Position numbers and translations under genes: made by a program. Of a stretch of DNA of 64,000 bases, positions 44,418 to 55,297 are shown in pieces (position 1 is the stretch's first letter; every line of letters begins with the position of its first letter). The stretch is from Pseudocercospora fijiensis CIRAD86 (lineage: Eukaryota > Ascomycota > Dothideomycetes > Mycosphaerellales > Mycosphaerellaceae): contig NW_006921541.1 in assembly GCF_000340215.1 (NCBI RefSeq), positions 1,957,527-2,021,526 on the forward strand, read 5' to 3'. The notes below the pieces were generated by a model that did not search any database, was not told the origin of the DNA, and saw nothing but the letters and a program-made list of their open reading frames with translations.

Positions 44418-45916
44418 TTTGGGGCGGTTGGAGGGTGTGGGGTTGAGGTGAGGTCGGGTTGATTATCAGATGTGTTGAAGATTGTGGCAAGCCTATTTGT
44501 TCTTGCGTCGCCTCAAGTTGGCCTCTCTGGCATGGAGACCCTGTCTATGCGCATCGTTTCTTGACAAATCGGTAAGCCTAAGCGTGGGCGCGGCTGTAGA
44601 CGATGATCCCCATAAGAAAGTGATGTTAAGTAGGCCTCCCTGCATGTGAGGCTGGAGAGGCTTAAGTCAGCAGTGTTCAGGCAGTACGGAGTAAGTCATC
44701 TGGGATGTATCTTACCAACAGTCCTTGCCGACCAGGATGTGCATTGGATCTCAATCAAATCTGTTCGATTCCTCACCAAAGATCTGACCTAGACCGGCAA
44801 GGACTTCTGGTACCACTTTCAACTGTCCATGCCCATCCCTTGGCGGTGTGCCATGGATGAATGTATGAGGTGCCATCCACTGGCCAGCAGCCCTGAAAAT
44901 TTTAGTCTTTCTTCCCCTTGCAAGGAAGATGTCATTCTCAAGCTGGCAGTGCTGGCAGCGAGTCCGAGCGTGGCCGCGTTCTGGAAGCAACAGAGCTGGA
45001 CTGGGCAGATTCATCAGCGACGGTGGGTGATGTAGAATATCCGCCAAGAAGAAGATTGAGTCGCATGAAGCAGGGTGGCTGACTTTCCGTCTGTCAGGTG
45101 TCAATCAGCCTGGAGAGGTCCGAACTGGAATCGCATGTGTAGCCTTCCTTGCGATGCGCGCGGTGTTGGCTCATCGGTAGTGGTGACACCTCCCTTCCGA
45201 GTTCTTGCATGCTCGTACGGACACTGGACAGCGATATGAACAATAAATAGTACGGAGACGCCTGTGCTGTGCTGCGAGAATGGCGTCAACATGTCCTTTT
45301 AAAGTTGCGTTTCGGCAGCGCACGATCCTAGCATCATCACGTAAACTTCAGCAGGCAGGGCGGCTGCCAACCACCCAGCAAAGCCTCCATCAACTCTGGT
45401 CATCTGAAACCTCTCCGAAGCGCAATAACGTTCCTTAGTCATCGTGAGAGTACGACGTTCTGTCTAGATTTACATCTTCTCGAGCATGCTCCCACCGATG
45501 CTTCCTCCTCCACTTCGCTTTCGACAAAGAAAATAACGAAACATGCTGTCTGGCCCTGGTATGGTGCTCGCTAGCAATAACTGATACAAAATGACAATGC
45601 ATGCGCTTCATGGAGCGCGTGAGATCCATAAAAGCCATCCGGACTCCAAAAGTGCAAGGAGAATTCGGCGCTCGAAGGCGCAATGCACAAGCGGTTCGCA
45701 TCGAAGACGTATCAAAAAAGTTTCACATCCAATCAGTCGCTCGTACAAAGGAAACAAGACAGCAACATTGTGTCGACGACGCTGTGTCAAATCCATCAGA
45801 TGGCATCAGGAGGCCGCGACCGCCGAGTTGATGCGTTGATTGCGTGACAGCTCAAGCATAGCAGATCCAGTAGGTCGATGATCCGCGTTATCCATGTACT
45901 TTTGCGAGAGGTGTTC
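44418..45916. other. Intergenic region, no supported gene
   Basis: 1.5 kb. Short frames on both strands show no recognisable sequence. I see no repeats. Confidence 0.45.
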
Positions 45917-48883
45917 CTAGCTCCTCTTCACGGCGAGACCGAGAGACTCGTCTTCTCTGCTTCCTGAGCTGATGCTCATCGGGCTCGCAGACAGTTGTGT
46001 GCTTGCTTGAGGAAGAAGCGGCAATGTCTTGTCTTTGGGTGGGGTCGGAGGCGGTTGTCCTCCCCAGCTCAGCCGTTCCTCCAGGCTCCGTCTATCTGTA
46101 CTACCATCAATCTTAGGGGGCGTTGGAGGAGGCACTTCGCCAATGGATTCCGATGTCATTTCGGCGTTTCCAAGAACGGCACGTGCGTTCCTCATCTCTT
46201 CTCGACTCGGTTCTCGTGTCATTCGAGAAGGTGTGCGTGATCCTGCATTGCTGTTGCTTTCGGCAGCTTCACCAATGACAGGCAATGTAGCCGACTCGGT
46301 CTGTTCACCACCTGGGCTTCTAACCGTCATGATCGACCGATCTGGTATCTCCTCTTCGTTCGATCCTTTTCGTCTGCTCTTCTCAGCCATGTGCTCAGCG
46401 GCTTGAATGACCTTCTCAGTGCCTAGTGGGTTGATCTTGTCGCGGTGGATGTTGATACCGCCAAGACGTGGGTCGTTGACAGTACCTTCGATACCTGGTG
46501 GTATTTCGACGCCAGCATCAGCTGCTAAGGCGGTGGATAGGCGTTCCTTCTCGGCGCGCTCTCGAGACATCGTGACACCAGAGATGAATTTGACGAAGCG
46601 ATCGCCATATCGTTCGGGAGGAATAGGCGAGATCTGCGCCTCATGACCGCCCATGCCTTTCCAGAAGTGCTCGACTCGCTTTATCAAGTTGTACTATGAC
46701 AAAGTCAGTATATACCAATTCTCTCATGTTGCAATCCTTACTCTGGTCAGGCAGTCGATTATGCCCAGGTAGTATATCTCTTCACCCGGCATGTCGTCTT
46801 CGTGAGTCGCTCTGAATCCACCATCATCTGCATAAAAGTAGAAGGTGCTTCGATGTGCCTCTTCAGGCAGCTTGTCAAGTGTCTGGCTAATCGGGACTGG
46901 TCGCTCCTTCTTGACCATGTCTCGCATTTCCCTAACACGTTTTGCATTCTCCATCTTGCTTGGTGTTCGTGCTAGCTGGTGATTATTTGACTGCTCCTCA
47001 TTGCCGCCTCCGGGTTGGAAGACTCGTAAGGTCTTGTCGCGCAAGTTCTCCTCGTTGCCACGCTCGAGATCGTGGATGCCAACCAGGAGGGAGTAGTCCA
47101 TGATCTTGAGCCTACGAAGCAAAGCTACGTCTTTCTGCATCTGATTGACAAAAGCCTCCTTCTTCGTAGGGCCGAATTCCAGATGCAAATTGCGCCGTAG
47201 CCAGTTGAGATCTTTCAAAGTGGCGCGGGGATTCTTCTCCAAATCCTCCTCGCGGTAGTCGCGTCCGATTGTGCTGCCCTTGAGATCGAATGTTCGATGG
47301 ATGTCACGGTGCGGAGGGAACAAGTTGTTCATCACCACAAAGTGTATTTTACGCCCATAGGGTATCTTTACGCGATGCAGTCCATAGAATTGTGAAAGGA
47401 GAGTGTTGGGATTCTCGGTGACATGGTCATAGTAATCCTTCAGTATCTTCCGGAGGAATTTGTGTTCGCCATGATGGATCGTCTTTATGATGTACTTGTA
47501 ATCTCGCGAGAAGTAGAAGAATGAGCCGCTTTTTCCAGGCGATCCGAGCTCCGAAAGGATGTACTTAGAAGTCAGTGACATGAGATAGTCTGCCGGGTCG
47601 ATCTTGAAATTGGCGCGCAGCTTTCGGAAAACCCAAGGCGCGTAGTCCTTGAATTTGAAGTCGTACTTGGAGCTCGGTGTGAGCTCACTGCCGCTAATGT
47701 CGAAACTGTGCTTGTGTCTCGCTTCAAAATCTGCGCCCGTGAGATCTCGATCTAGCTTTGCGTTGATTCTGCTAACGCAGCAGCGGATCCCGGTAAGCAT
47801 GTTGTAGGCCGTGACAAAGTTGACGTGGTTTTGGTCCACTTTCGTGCCCACAACGACTCTGTCGTCGTCCGTGTCGGCGCGCTGTTTCTTAGATGCTCGC
47901 TTATTCCTGATATGCTCCGCCCATCTTGCTGCATCTTCGTCCTGCGGTATTTCTTCAAGATGCATGTCAGAATGAATGGAGCGCGTCTGCCTTCTCACGA
48001 GCTGCAAAGAGCCTCGCCTTCGCGTGGGTGTATTTGGTGAGAGGCGTCCAGCTAAGCCATCCGTATTGGTAGGATCACCTCCATCTTTCGACGTTCTGGT
48101 TTGCGCTTTCGGCACTTCCAGAGTGTGACGATGGGTGAGACGGTCTGGTCGGGAGGGAACAGGAGTTAGGCCTCCTGCTGGGTCGAAGGCTGGTGGGGAG
48201 GATGCGCGATGGCGCTGCTGCTTTTGTGAACCATGGCCGGGAGGCTTCAGAAGACCATCGGCACAAGCCTGCGGTGAGCTTTCTACTACTGGCGGCAGTG
48301 CAGAGGCGGAAGTCATTGAGACCTGACTGTGGCTCACACTGCGAGCTGGTATAGCGTGTGCAGGCTCGCCATTGTTCATGCCCACCGGCTTACTCAGAGG
48401 ACTCCGAGATGGGCCTGCAGGCTTCCCGTTAGGCAGAGCCGTGAAATAGCCCTCCTCTGCAGCACCGGGCCGTGTTGTAGCTTCTTTGACGGCTTCTCTA
48501 GACCTTCTTTCACCGCCGTCCGACAGATTGGTAGCACTCAGATTGCTTGCGCTGCGCCGGGACCTCATGCTCAGAGCCACGCTTTTCGCCGAAGGTGCGC
48601 GATCACGTCCGGCAGTGCCATTCGGCACGCCGAGAATGCCACCATCTTTCCCACCATAACCTTCCTTGGTGCTGCCGTGGGACAGAATGCCGTTAGCAGC
48701 AGGAGTGAGTGGCCATCCGGCCGGCGCAGCGTCTACCGCTGGCGTAGCTTGCTCGGAGTCTCTTCTCGGCTCGGTAGATAGCGGTCTCGTATATGTTGCC
48801 GTGGAGGTATTTGTAGTTGTTGTAGTTCCATCTCCGCCCGAGAAGGCGGCTGGCATATCTCTTGCAAGTGTACTACGCACCAT
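45917..48883 (-). CDS. MSS4: Phosphatidylinositol-4-phosphate 5-kinase
   Basis: Exons 48883-46742 and 46693-45917 (48-nt intron, donor GTAAGG, branch TACTGAC, acceptor TCATAG, phase 0) give about 972 residues from the ATG at 48883. The first 400 residues are Ser/Pro-rich and disordered. The PIPK domain (about residues 430-770) includes KDYAPWVFRKLRANFKIDPADYL, the G-loop GSPGKSGSFFYFSRDYKYIIKTI, FDLKGSTIGR, the catalytic IMDYSLLVGIHD and, beside the splice, IDCLT then IKRVEHFWKG...ISPIPPERYGDRF. The C-terminal tail is Pro/Ser-rich. The enzyme makes PI(4,5)P2 at the plasma membrane for actin, endocytosis and cell wall signalling. The frame stays open upstream to 49090 without an ATG, so an extra 5' exon is possible and the N-terminus is uncertain. 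Confidence 0.92.
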
Positions 48884-49961
48884 GAATATGTGGCCGGCAT
48901 TGAGCTCGCTGCTTTTCCTGCTCAGCGGAGATGCTGCTGGTCCTTGCGCGGCCGACTCATCCCCGTCGCGGGATCGTGAAAGATTGGTCGCCAGTTCGCT
49001 GTCGGCTGGCGCCTGCTGCTTTCGAAGTGTGTCTCCACAGTCGTGCCTGCTCTGTACCCGCTGGGTCCTTACGTTCGGCAAGAATACCAAGAATAGCTTT
49101 CGCGGAGGCTGCGTATTTGTATTCGCTCAGCCACGAGATGAGATCCGGCTGGGGAGCTCCCGAGGGAGGGGGGGGGGCCAAGGAGCACTCTACGGGATGA
49201 ACAATGGTATAAGGCGGAAGACTTTGCGTGAAGGCCAGTGGCGGAGAGTTGTAGGTGAACGTGGACGGCCGGGCCTGTTTGTCAGGGCAACATTCGCTTT
49301 GCGGTGGAGCCGCTGGAGCGTCACGAGAGAGAGAGGCTTGGTACGCCACGGGCCCAGCCGGTCGACCAATCGCACTCTGCCCAGGACGCAGCGCGACTTC
49401 ACCAACAGCGGCGAGTGCCGAGAAACACAACACGACTGGTTCGTCCTCTTCTTCCACACTACTATAGCCATCACACACCAAGCTCAGTCGTTCCAGCGCC
49501 ATGAGGGCATCTTGCTTTCGGATAGATGTGTAGCAAATCTCAGCACATTTGCATCTACAGTACATCAATTGTTGAACTATCACACCATCAAGCTCGCGAA
49601 TGAGCACTGATCATGTTAGAGGAAATTCATGCCAGACTATGTACTCTTCTGTAGCGCTGCATAGTGACATCTCTCGTCATCAAGTCCGTAACGCCGTCCA
49701 GTCAACACCGATTAATCACAATCCTGGGCCCAGTGCAGCAGAAAACACCATATGCCGCAAACCACTTTGGTATCACACACACACCCACACACACAACCAT
49801 AAACCGTCGTTCAGACGCCCGTACGCCACCAACACTGACGCTACCATTCGCCGACGTGGCGACATCCAATCCAGTAGATCATCAGATAATAAGTAACGCG
49901 GGCGTCAGCGTCCACCTCTGGTGCCAGAAATTACATCATGCCGTGAGAAGAGGAAAGCAGC
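48884..49961. other. Region between PI4P 5-kinase and histone H1
   Basis: 1.1 kb with the kinase promoter and possibly a 5' exon, followed by the H1 3' flank. A G-run of twelve or so bases is at about 49166-49177 and a CA microsatellite at about 49772-49795. No separate gene is supported. Confidence 0.45.
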
Positions 49962-51192
49962 TTATGCCTTCTTCGGGGTCGCACTCTTCTTTGGAGTTGC
50001 CTTCTTGGCGGCGGGCTTCTTCTTTGGTGCAGTAGTCTTAGCCACGGGTTGCGGTGCCTTGGACTTGGTGACACGACCAGACTTGGTCTTGCCAAGGACG
50101 ACAGGTGCCTTGTCCTCAACAGCTGGGGCCTTGTGAGATGTTAGCATTGGGTTGTTAGAGTCGAGGAATCGATGATACCTACAGCAGCAGGTGTCTTTCG
50201 TGCCTTGCCTGTGTTGGCCTTTGTCTTGGTGGCAGTCTTCTTGGCCGCCGGTGCCTTTTTGGTGGCAGTAGTCTTCTTTGCAACAGCAGGCTTCTTTGCA
50301 GCAGGTGCCTTCTTCGTAGCAGCGGATTTCTTTGCTGCCGGGGCCTTCTTAGCAGCAGCAGGCTTGTCTGACTTCTTTGCGGCTGGCTTATCGGCGGTCT
50401 TAGTGGCAGCAAGCTTCACCGGGCCGGAGGTACCTGTTGGCGACGGCAATGTCAGCAAGATGCAAACGAATCGCGGAGGGATAGAAATGTTCGAACGACG
50501 TCAATGATGCCCACGATCGAAAGATCTCAGGGACATCAAATGTCGAATCGCAGCAGATATGGATCGTTGTGGCGATCGTTTGGTTTGACGTACCCTTTGG
50601 TCTGAGGAAAGTGCCGTTATCAGAGCCCTTCTGGAGCGCCTTGTTGAATTGGACAGTGAAAGCGTTGTCGCTCACGCCAGTGAGGTTGTTGTTGGCGAGG
50701 ACGTATTTCTTGATTGCCTGGCGCCTGTGTTGAAGATGCAATGTCAGCAATTGGTGGAAGCAGAGCCAAGCAATGCGCTTTCCGAAATGGGTAGCGACAG
50801 CGACGGCGAGGTGGCGGATTTCACTTACGAAGAACCGCTCCTCTCTTTCAGCTGCATCACAAGACGCGTTAGCAGAGAGTTCAAATTATGCGAGTATTCG
50901 TGGGTCGTGTGGTGTGATCAAAGGTGCAACACGTCGCAATCTGGCGTAAGCCAGCGCGAGCAACACATGTTGCGCCGGGAGTCGTCAACGTACCGAGATA
51001 ACAGCCTCCTTGATCATGTCTGTTGAGAATACGCGTCAGTGACTGGCGAACACGATAGAAGCTACGCCAGGTCGCCGCGACAAACATGGCGAGCTGAAAC
51101 TCGAGGGAAGGCATACCAAGGTACGAGCTGTGGGTGGCAGCAGCCTTTGGAGCGGCGGTCTTGGTGCCGGTGGATGCTTTCTTTGGAGGCAT
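49962..51192 (-). CDS. H1: Histone H1 (linker histone), six exons
   Basis: Exons 51192-51117, 51019-50994, 50851-50829, 50724-50594, 50433-50183 and 50129-49962 total 675 nt, in frame, for 224 residues; every boundary is GT..AG. The short Lys/Ala N-terminus leads into the winged-helix globular domain assembled across four exons: SSYLDMIKEAVIS, LKERSGSS, RQAIKKYVLANNNL and FNKALQKGSDNGTFLRPKG. The rest is a Lys/Ala/Pro-rich tail of AAKK and APAAKK-type repeats ending TPKKA. Linker histone binds the nucleosome dyad and linker DNA and compacts chromatin. Two exons are very small (26 and 23 nt). The last donor is GTAGGT, chosen because it keeps frame. Fungi usually carry one H1 gene. Confidence 0.94.
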
Positions 51193-52475
51193 TGTGATGA
51201 TCGTGATCGATTGTTGTGATAGTCGAAGAGCTGGAGAATCGATTGATGCTACGCTTGGATGAATGCAATTGACGCGTTGTTGTGGTGTGGTGCGAAGATG
51301 TCGAGGGACTGACGGAAACGCTGGCACGCGCGAAGGTGGGGAGGTGCGGTTTTATAGCAGTCAAAGCTCTTGCCAAGCATCCTAATCACAACCAAAACAC
51401 ACGACGCGACCAGGGGCAGAAACAGCGTTGTCCGCACTCTCTGCGGCTCTGTGATTCGACTTCGTTGAGCTGAAAAAACGACACCTCTTCGTGGCTCGTT
51501 CCCATGCTCGCGACTCTTGTGATCTTGCTCCTTCCTTTTCGCTTCGCTATTCTGTTATGGTGATGGTGAGCTGGTCGTCGCCATCCCGCTGAAGAAACAT
51601 GCCCATCGTATCACGCCAACGCCTCCTCTCCTCTCTATTTCCCTCCCCTCCCTTCGTTGAGTATATCACAGTGTACTTTGGAGAGACACTGGGGCTTCGA
51701 CATCATCGTTATCTTCGAGCGATCGCTGTCACAGTACCTCTCACTGCGCGCTGGCGGGACCAGTTCGTCCTTTGAAGCATGACTGTCACGAATGCAAGAC
51801 GGCCCAATGACTGCCATCCCGACTATATGATCTGAATAGATCTGAAGACATCTCAAGGCCAGTGTAACCATTCTGGAGAGCCAATGGCCGCATGGCAAGT
51901 CCCAGTCGCGACCGGAAGCGCGCGGCAAAATGAGGAAGCCCGCGCTTGTATCGCGACACTCATTCTCATGCACGGAAGACTTCTCCTCGCCATCCCTCAT
52001 TTCGAGCGTACGTCTGCTATCAGCCCTCACCTTCGACAGTAATGACCAAAAAGCGTCATGTGCCAAAATGACTAGGAAGGTCGGCAGGCAACAAGGTCAC
52101 ATGGCCAATTGCGACGAGCTGTGCCATTCCATGTCCGAGTACCAGCAAGGTGGATCTCGAAGAACAGACGCAGCACTTGTCCGTGTACGAAAGGAAGCGT
52201 CCGCGCATTTTTCACGTCTAACCTCTGTTCGCAGTCCTTCATGACTTGATGTTTCGGCGTCACCTGGCGCAAGATGTGCATGCGATGCCCGGCTGATAGC
52301 AATTCCAGGCCAGATTTCCACTCCTCTCAAGCAACCGGCCACAACGCTTCAACACTTACGATCGTGTCTCAATCATGTCTTCGGCTTCATGTGGAACGCA
52401 TCGCTTGGATTCCTTCTACACGCCACCAAATTCGGTTTCTACGCAGACATCAGCCGCTCAACACCTTCGAAATGT
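51193..52475. other. Intergenic region with the histone H1 promoter
   Basis: 1.3 kb between the H1 start and the lipocalin-like gene stop. No recognisable coding sequence or repeat. Confidence 0.45.
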
Positions 52476-53127
52476 TCAATCCACCTTTCTCCACCACAAC
52501 TCTCCAGTATTCCCCCCACCACGATCCGTGCCAATCCTCAGCAGCTTGCCTTCGATCGTGTGATGCACGGAGTAATTCCTCCTCTGTAGTGTTCCCTGCC
52601 AGCTCGGCACATTCGCCACAGCCAAAGGTCCATGGAAAAGCTGCCCGTAGGTAGTGTTTGGACATGGAAGGTCACGACTGACTTGATACGGTCCTGCATA
52701 TCCAATACTATGCTTGCCGACTAGTGCCCAATCTGCATCGCTATCGTTTGGCTGAAAAGGAAACGTCAAATTGGGACGCACTTCCGGTTCCGTTGCTGTT
52801 ATGGTCGCCGACATCCAGCCTGAAGAGCTGTATGTGATGATGCCAACTGGATTTTCGCCGTATGGAGTACCTTTGTTCGGGATCAGTTTGCCATCTCGGA
52901 AGCTGTTCAGGTCAGCAATCGTCTCATCCGAGCGAGCACTTCTTCGCTTACTCTGTGCTATTAATGAGCGAATACGTGCCCGCAAGAGCACTGAATATTT
53001 CCTCGTCTTTGTAAGGGTTCTCGCATTCTACATCTCCACCCTTTTCTTTACCCAGCGGTTGAGGATGAGCGAAAATTGTAGGGAGCAGCATCCAGACTGC
53101 CAGGAGGTGTTTGATCATTTTAGCCAT
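52476..53127 (-). CDS. Secreted lipocalin-like domain protein
   Basis: Exons 53127-52952 and 52902-52476 (49-nt intron, donor GTAAGC, branch TGCTGAC, acceptor AACAG, phase 2) encode 200 residues. The N-terminus MAKMIKHLLAVWMLLPTIFA is a signal peptide, with cleavage plausible before HPQP. The mature part begins LAGTYSLINST and continues after the splice with DFRDGKLIPNKGTPYGENPVGIITYSSSGWMSATI, then SIGYAGPYQV and NVPSWQGTLQRRNY, which is the Lipocalin_5 (lipocalin-like domain) pattern of a beta barrel. Several N-glycosylation sequons are present (NST, NLT, NTT, NYS). It presumably binds a small hydrophobic ligand outside the cell; the ligand is unknown. The gene lies close to the right repeat island. 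Confidence 0.78.
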
Positions 53128-53865
53128 GCTCGCTACAATGCGGAGCTACACGGGATTATGTCTTATAACACATCATGGAGCACTATGCCACTATGGGATC
53201 GCTTTCCGAAGTGTTGTCTTGCCCTTTACGCACCCTGTCGTCGGAGCCACGGAATACCAGGTCTGTCGTATGATCGTATCTGCCGAAGCCATCTCCGCGG
53301 TTGTGCCACAATGGCTGGTATTGTCGCTGTTCGCCTAGCCTGTTTCTGAAGGAATGAAGATCATCATTGACATAGGAGGAGGTTGTAGCAGACAGGGGAT
53401 TCTGAGGGGAATCAGATCGGATCCCAATGCGTCTGCTTGCTGTCTTTGTTCAGTCTACTGTCAGCAACACATCTTCCACCTTTGAACGCGATTTCGACTT
53501 CAAGTATAGATGTATTGCGACATTGGCAGCATCGTCCAAATCGTTCTGGCCGTCTCAAATGGAGATTGTGAGCGCAAGAACAAGCTTCTGACGACACTCT
53601 CGCAACGCCAAGCCTACATACCTGACACCACTGACACCATTACGAATGCATACATCCATCGACATACGGAATCGTCTCAACGTACAAAACGTAGATTAAT
53701 AACAGCAAAGGAGGAGGGATATCCTACTGCGTTTTGGTCAGGAGCACAGCGCCAGAGCAAAAAGATTAAGGTTGCCATCGTGGAACCTCCTTTCACCTAG
53801 CCACCTTGACCAATTTCGTGCAGTTTGCACCACAATAGCAAAAGATGAGATAGCCAAAAGGACGA
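53128..53865. other. Intergenic region, no gene seen
   Basis: About 740 bp between the lipocalin-like start and the tRNA 3' end. No recognisable protein or repeat. Confidence 0.45.
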
Positions 53866-53964
53866 GCTCCCCACCTGGTTCGAACAAGTGACCTTAGGAT
53901 AATCGCAGGAGTCTGCAATCGCAGGGTTCTGCAATCCCACGCTCTACCACTGAGCTAGGAGAGC
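53866..53964 (-). tRNA. tRNA-Cys(GCA): tRNA-Cys (GCA) with a 28-nt intron
   Basis: The minus strand folds as a complete cloverleaf: acceptor GCTCTCC with GGGGAGC (one G-U pair), D arm GCTC-AGTGGTA-GAGC, anticodon stem TGGGA with TCCTA, loop TTGCAGA carrying the GCA anticodon, variable AGGTC, and T arm ACTTG-TTCGAAC-CAGGT. The 28-nt intron lies in the canonical place one base 3' of the anticodon. The mature tRNA is 71 nt before CCA addition. The intron contains a second GATTGCAGA, a copy of the anticodon region. Internal A and B boxes (GGTTCGAAC type) look intact. Confidence 0.93.
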
Positions 53965-53993
53965 GTAATGTTAACGGTCAAAGGGTTCCGTCT

Positions 53994-54112
53994 GATCCGT
54001 TTTGATTGGTTAGTGATGTTTCAGACTATATATAACCCTACAAAATGCTCCAGCTGACTCGTTTTGATTAACTAACGAGGTTTTAGGCCGTATATAAGCT
54101 TACAAAATCTGG
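53994..54112 (+). repeat. Two diverged tandem copies of a ~57-bp sequence
   Basis: Copy A (53994-54050) and copy B (54056-54112) share CGTTTTGATT, a TATATAA segment and CTTACAAAATCT/CCTACAAAATGCT ends with a 62-bp period. Differences are mainly transitions. They begin 30 bp from the tRNA 5' end. Confidence 0.65.
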
Positions 54113-54143
54113 CGGTTATTTAGTACTAGGTCTAGTAGGAGAC

Positions 54144-54405
54144 GGGTAGCCGCGCGTGCGGTCATTCAGATAGGCAGCCGCGCGTGCGGTCATTCAGATG
54201 GGCAGCCGCACGTGCGGTCATTCAGATGGGCAGCCGCACGTGCGGTCATTCAGATGGGCAGCCGCACGTGCGGTCATTCAGATGGGCAGCCGCACGTGCG
54301 GTCATTCAGATGGGCAGCCGCACGTGCGGTCATTCAGATGGGCAGCCGCACGTGCGGTCATTCAGATGGGCAGCCGCACGTGCGGTCATTCAGATGGGCA
54401 GCCGC
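54144..54405 (+). repeat. 28-bp minisatellite, nine units, palindromic core
   Basis: Nine head-to-tail units of exactly 28 bp (54144-54395) plus a 10-bp partial unit. The consensus is GGGCAGCCGCACGTGCGG followed by TCATTCAGAT. Each unit contains the perfect 12-bp palindrome CCGCACGTGCGG; the first two units have CCGCGCGTGCGG instead. Units 3-9 are identical. Because 28 is not a multiple of 3, all frames stay open and give artificial repeat proteins. Confidence 0.95.
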
Positions 54406-54958
54406 TAGTGTTGTGGGTTTACAGCCCCTGAGAAATGGAGGTTGTGTACATCGTATATTATACTGGTGTACACCCATAGATACACATCGGGTATACCCGA
54501 ATACCAGGATATCCGAGCAATATTAAGCAGCTTAGCGGGTTGTAGGCGGGATATTAGCGTATCCGATAACTCCGCCTTGTATATACATAACGAGCTCGCC
54601 TAAAAGGGTCGTATACATAGTGTATTACAGAGCGTATATACTATCTACAGGTTAGTAGACCCTATTACTAGCAGCCGCACGTACGGTTATTTAGATAGGC
54701 AGCCGCACGTACGGTAATTTAGTGCTAGGTCTAGTCTTAGATAACTCTAAGAGATAAGCAACCGCACGTACGGTTATTTAGTACTAGGTCTAGTCTTATT
54801 AGAAAATGTGCTGTTTAATTGCTACGCAAGCTAAAGGATTTACGACCTTACGCGGTATTAGTGCTATAATACTAAGACTAGGGCCTTAGGTACCTAGCAT
54901 TTTGATTTCTACTAAGAATATACGAATAAGTAGCCGTACGTACGGTTATTTAGTGCTA
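54406..54958 (+). repeat. Dispersed degenerate relatives of the minisatellite unit
   Basis: Copies of the palindromic core with CACGTG changed to CACGTA or TACGTA occur at about 54672, 54702, 54761 and 54932, each followed by a GGTTATTTAG-type sequence and often AGTGCTAGGTCTAGTCTTA. They look like old units of a longer repeat from which the array expanded. Further copies occur at about 55322 and 55350. Confidence 0.75.
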
Positions 54959-55297
54959 TAGCGTCTTCGCGCATCGGAGGGCTATTGCTTAATAGTAAAG
55001 CCGAGTTTTCAATTAGCCTAACCCTTACTAGCCTAGAATAGGGGAAAATCGATAGCCTTCCGATACGCGAAGACGCTATCCCCTATAATAACTCGTTAGC
55101 TATCGGCGTTTATCGGCAAAACAGGCATTAACCCCTACCGCTCTACTACGGCTAAATCCGAGACCCAATCGGACAGTATCGCTATTCGAGTAGTAATGCA
55201 GGTTTGTATAGAGCTATACCGGATTTAGCATAGAAAGCGGAACCTAACAAGGGGGGTAGGTATTCGACGGACTTAACTACGGACTTCGTTAAGGGGG
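54959..55297. mobile_element. 339-bp TA-flanked insertion (MITE-like) with a hairpin end
   Basis: The sequence interrupts a TTTAGTGCTAGGTCTAGTC repeat present intact at about 54713, with TA duplicated on both sides (54957-54958 and 55298-55299). Its left third is a hairpin: arms 54958-54985 and 55052-55079, 28 nt each, pair with only two or so mismatches, all transitions. Its right part (55140-55297) is the inverted match to 26311-26476. It contains no coding frame. It may be a deletion derivative of the element whose end starts the left island. Confidence 0.75.

Noticed and set aside
48666..49610. 314-residue open frame on the plus strand
   Set aside because: Antisense to the PI4P 5-kinase N-terminal region and its promoter; sequence looks random and low complexity.
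54144..54405. CRISPR array
   Set aside because: The units abut with no spacers, and the host is a eukaryote.
54184..54526. Repeat proteins with units like RSFRWAAARAVIQMG
   Set aside because: All three frames of the 28-bp minisatellite stay open by necessity; there is no gene context.
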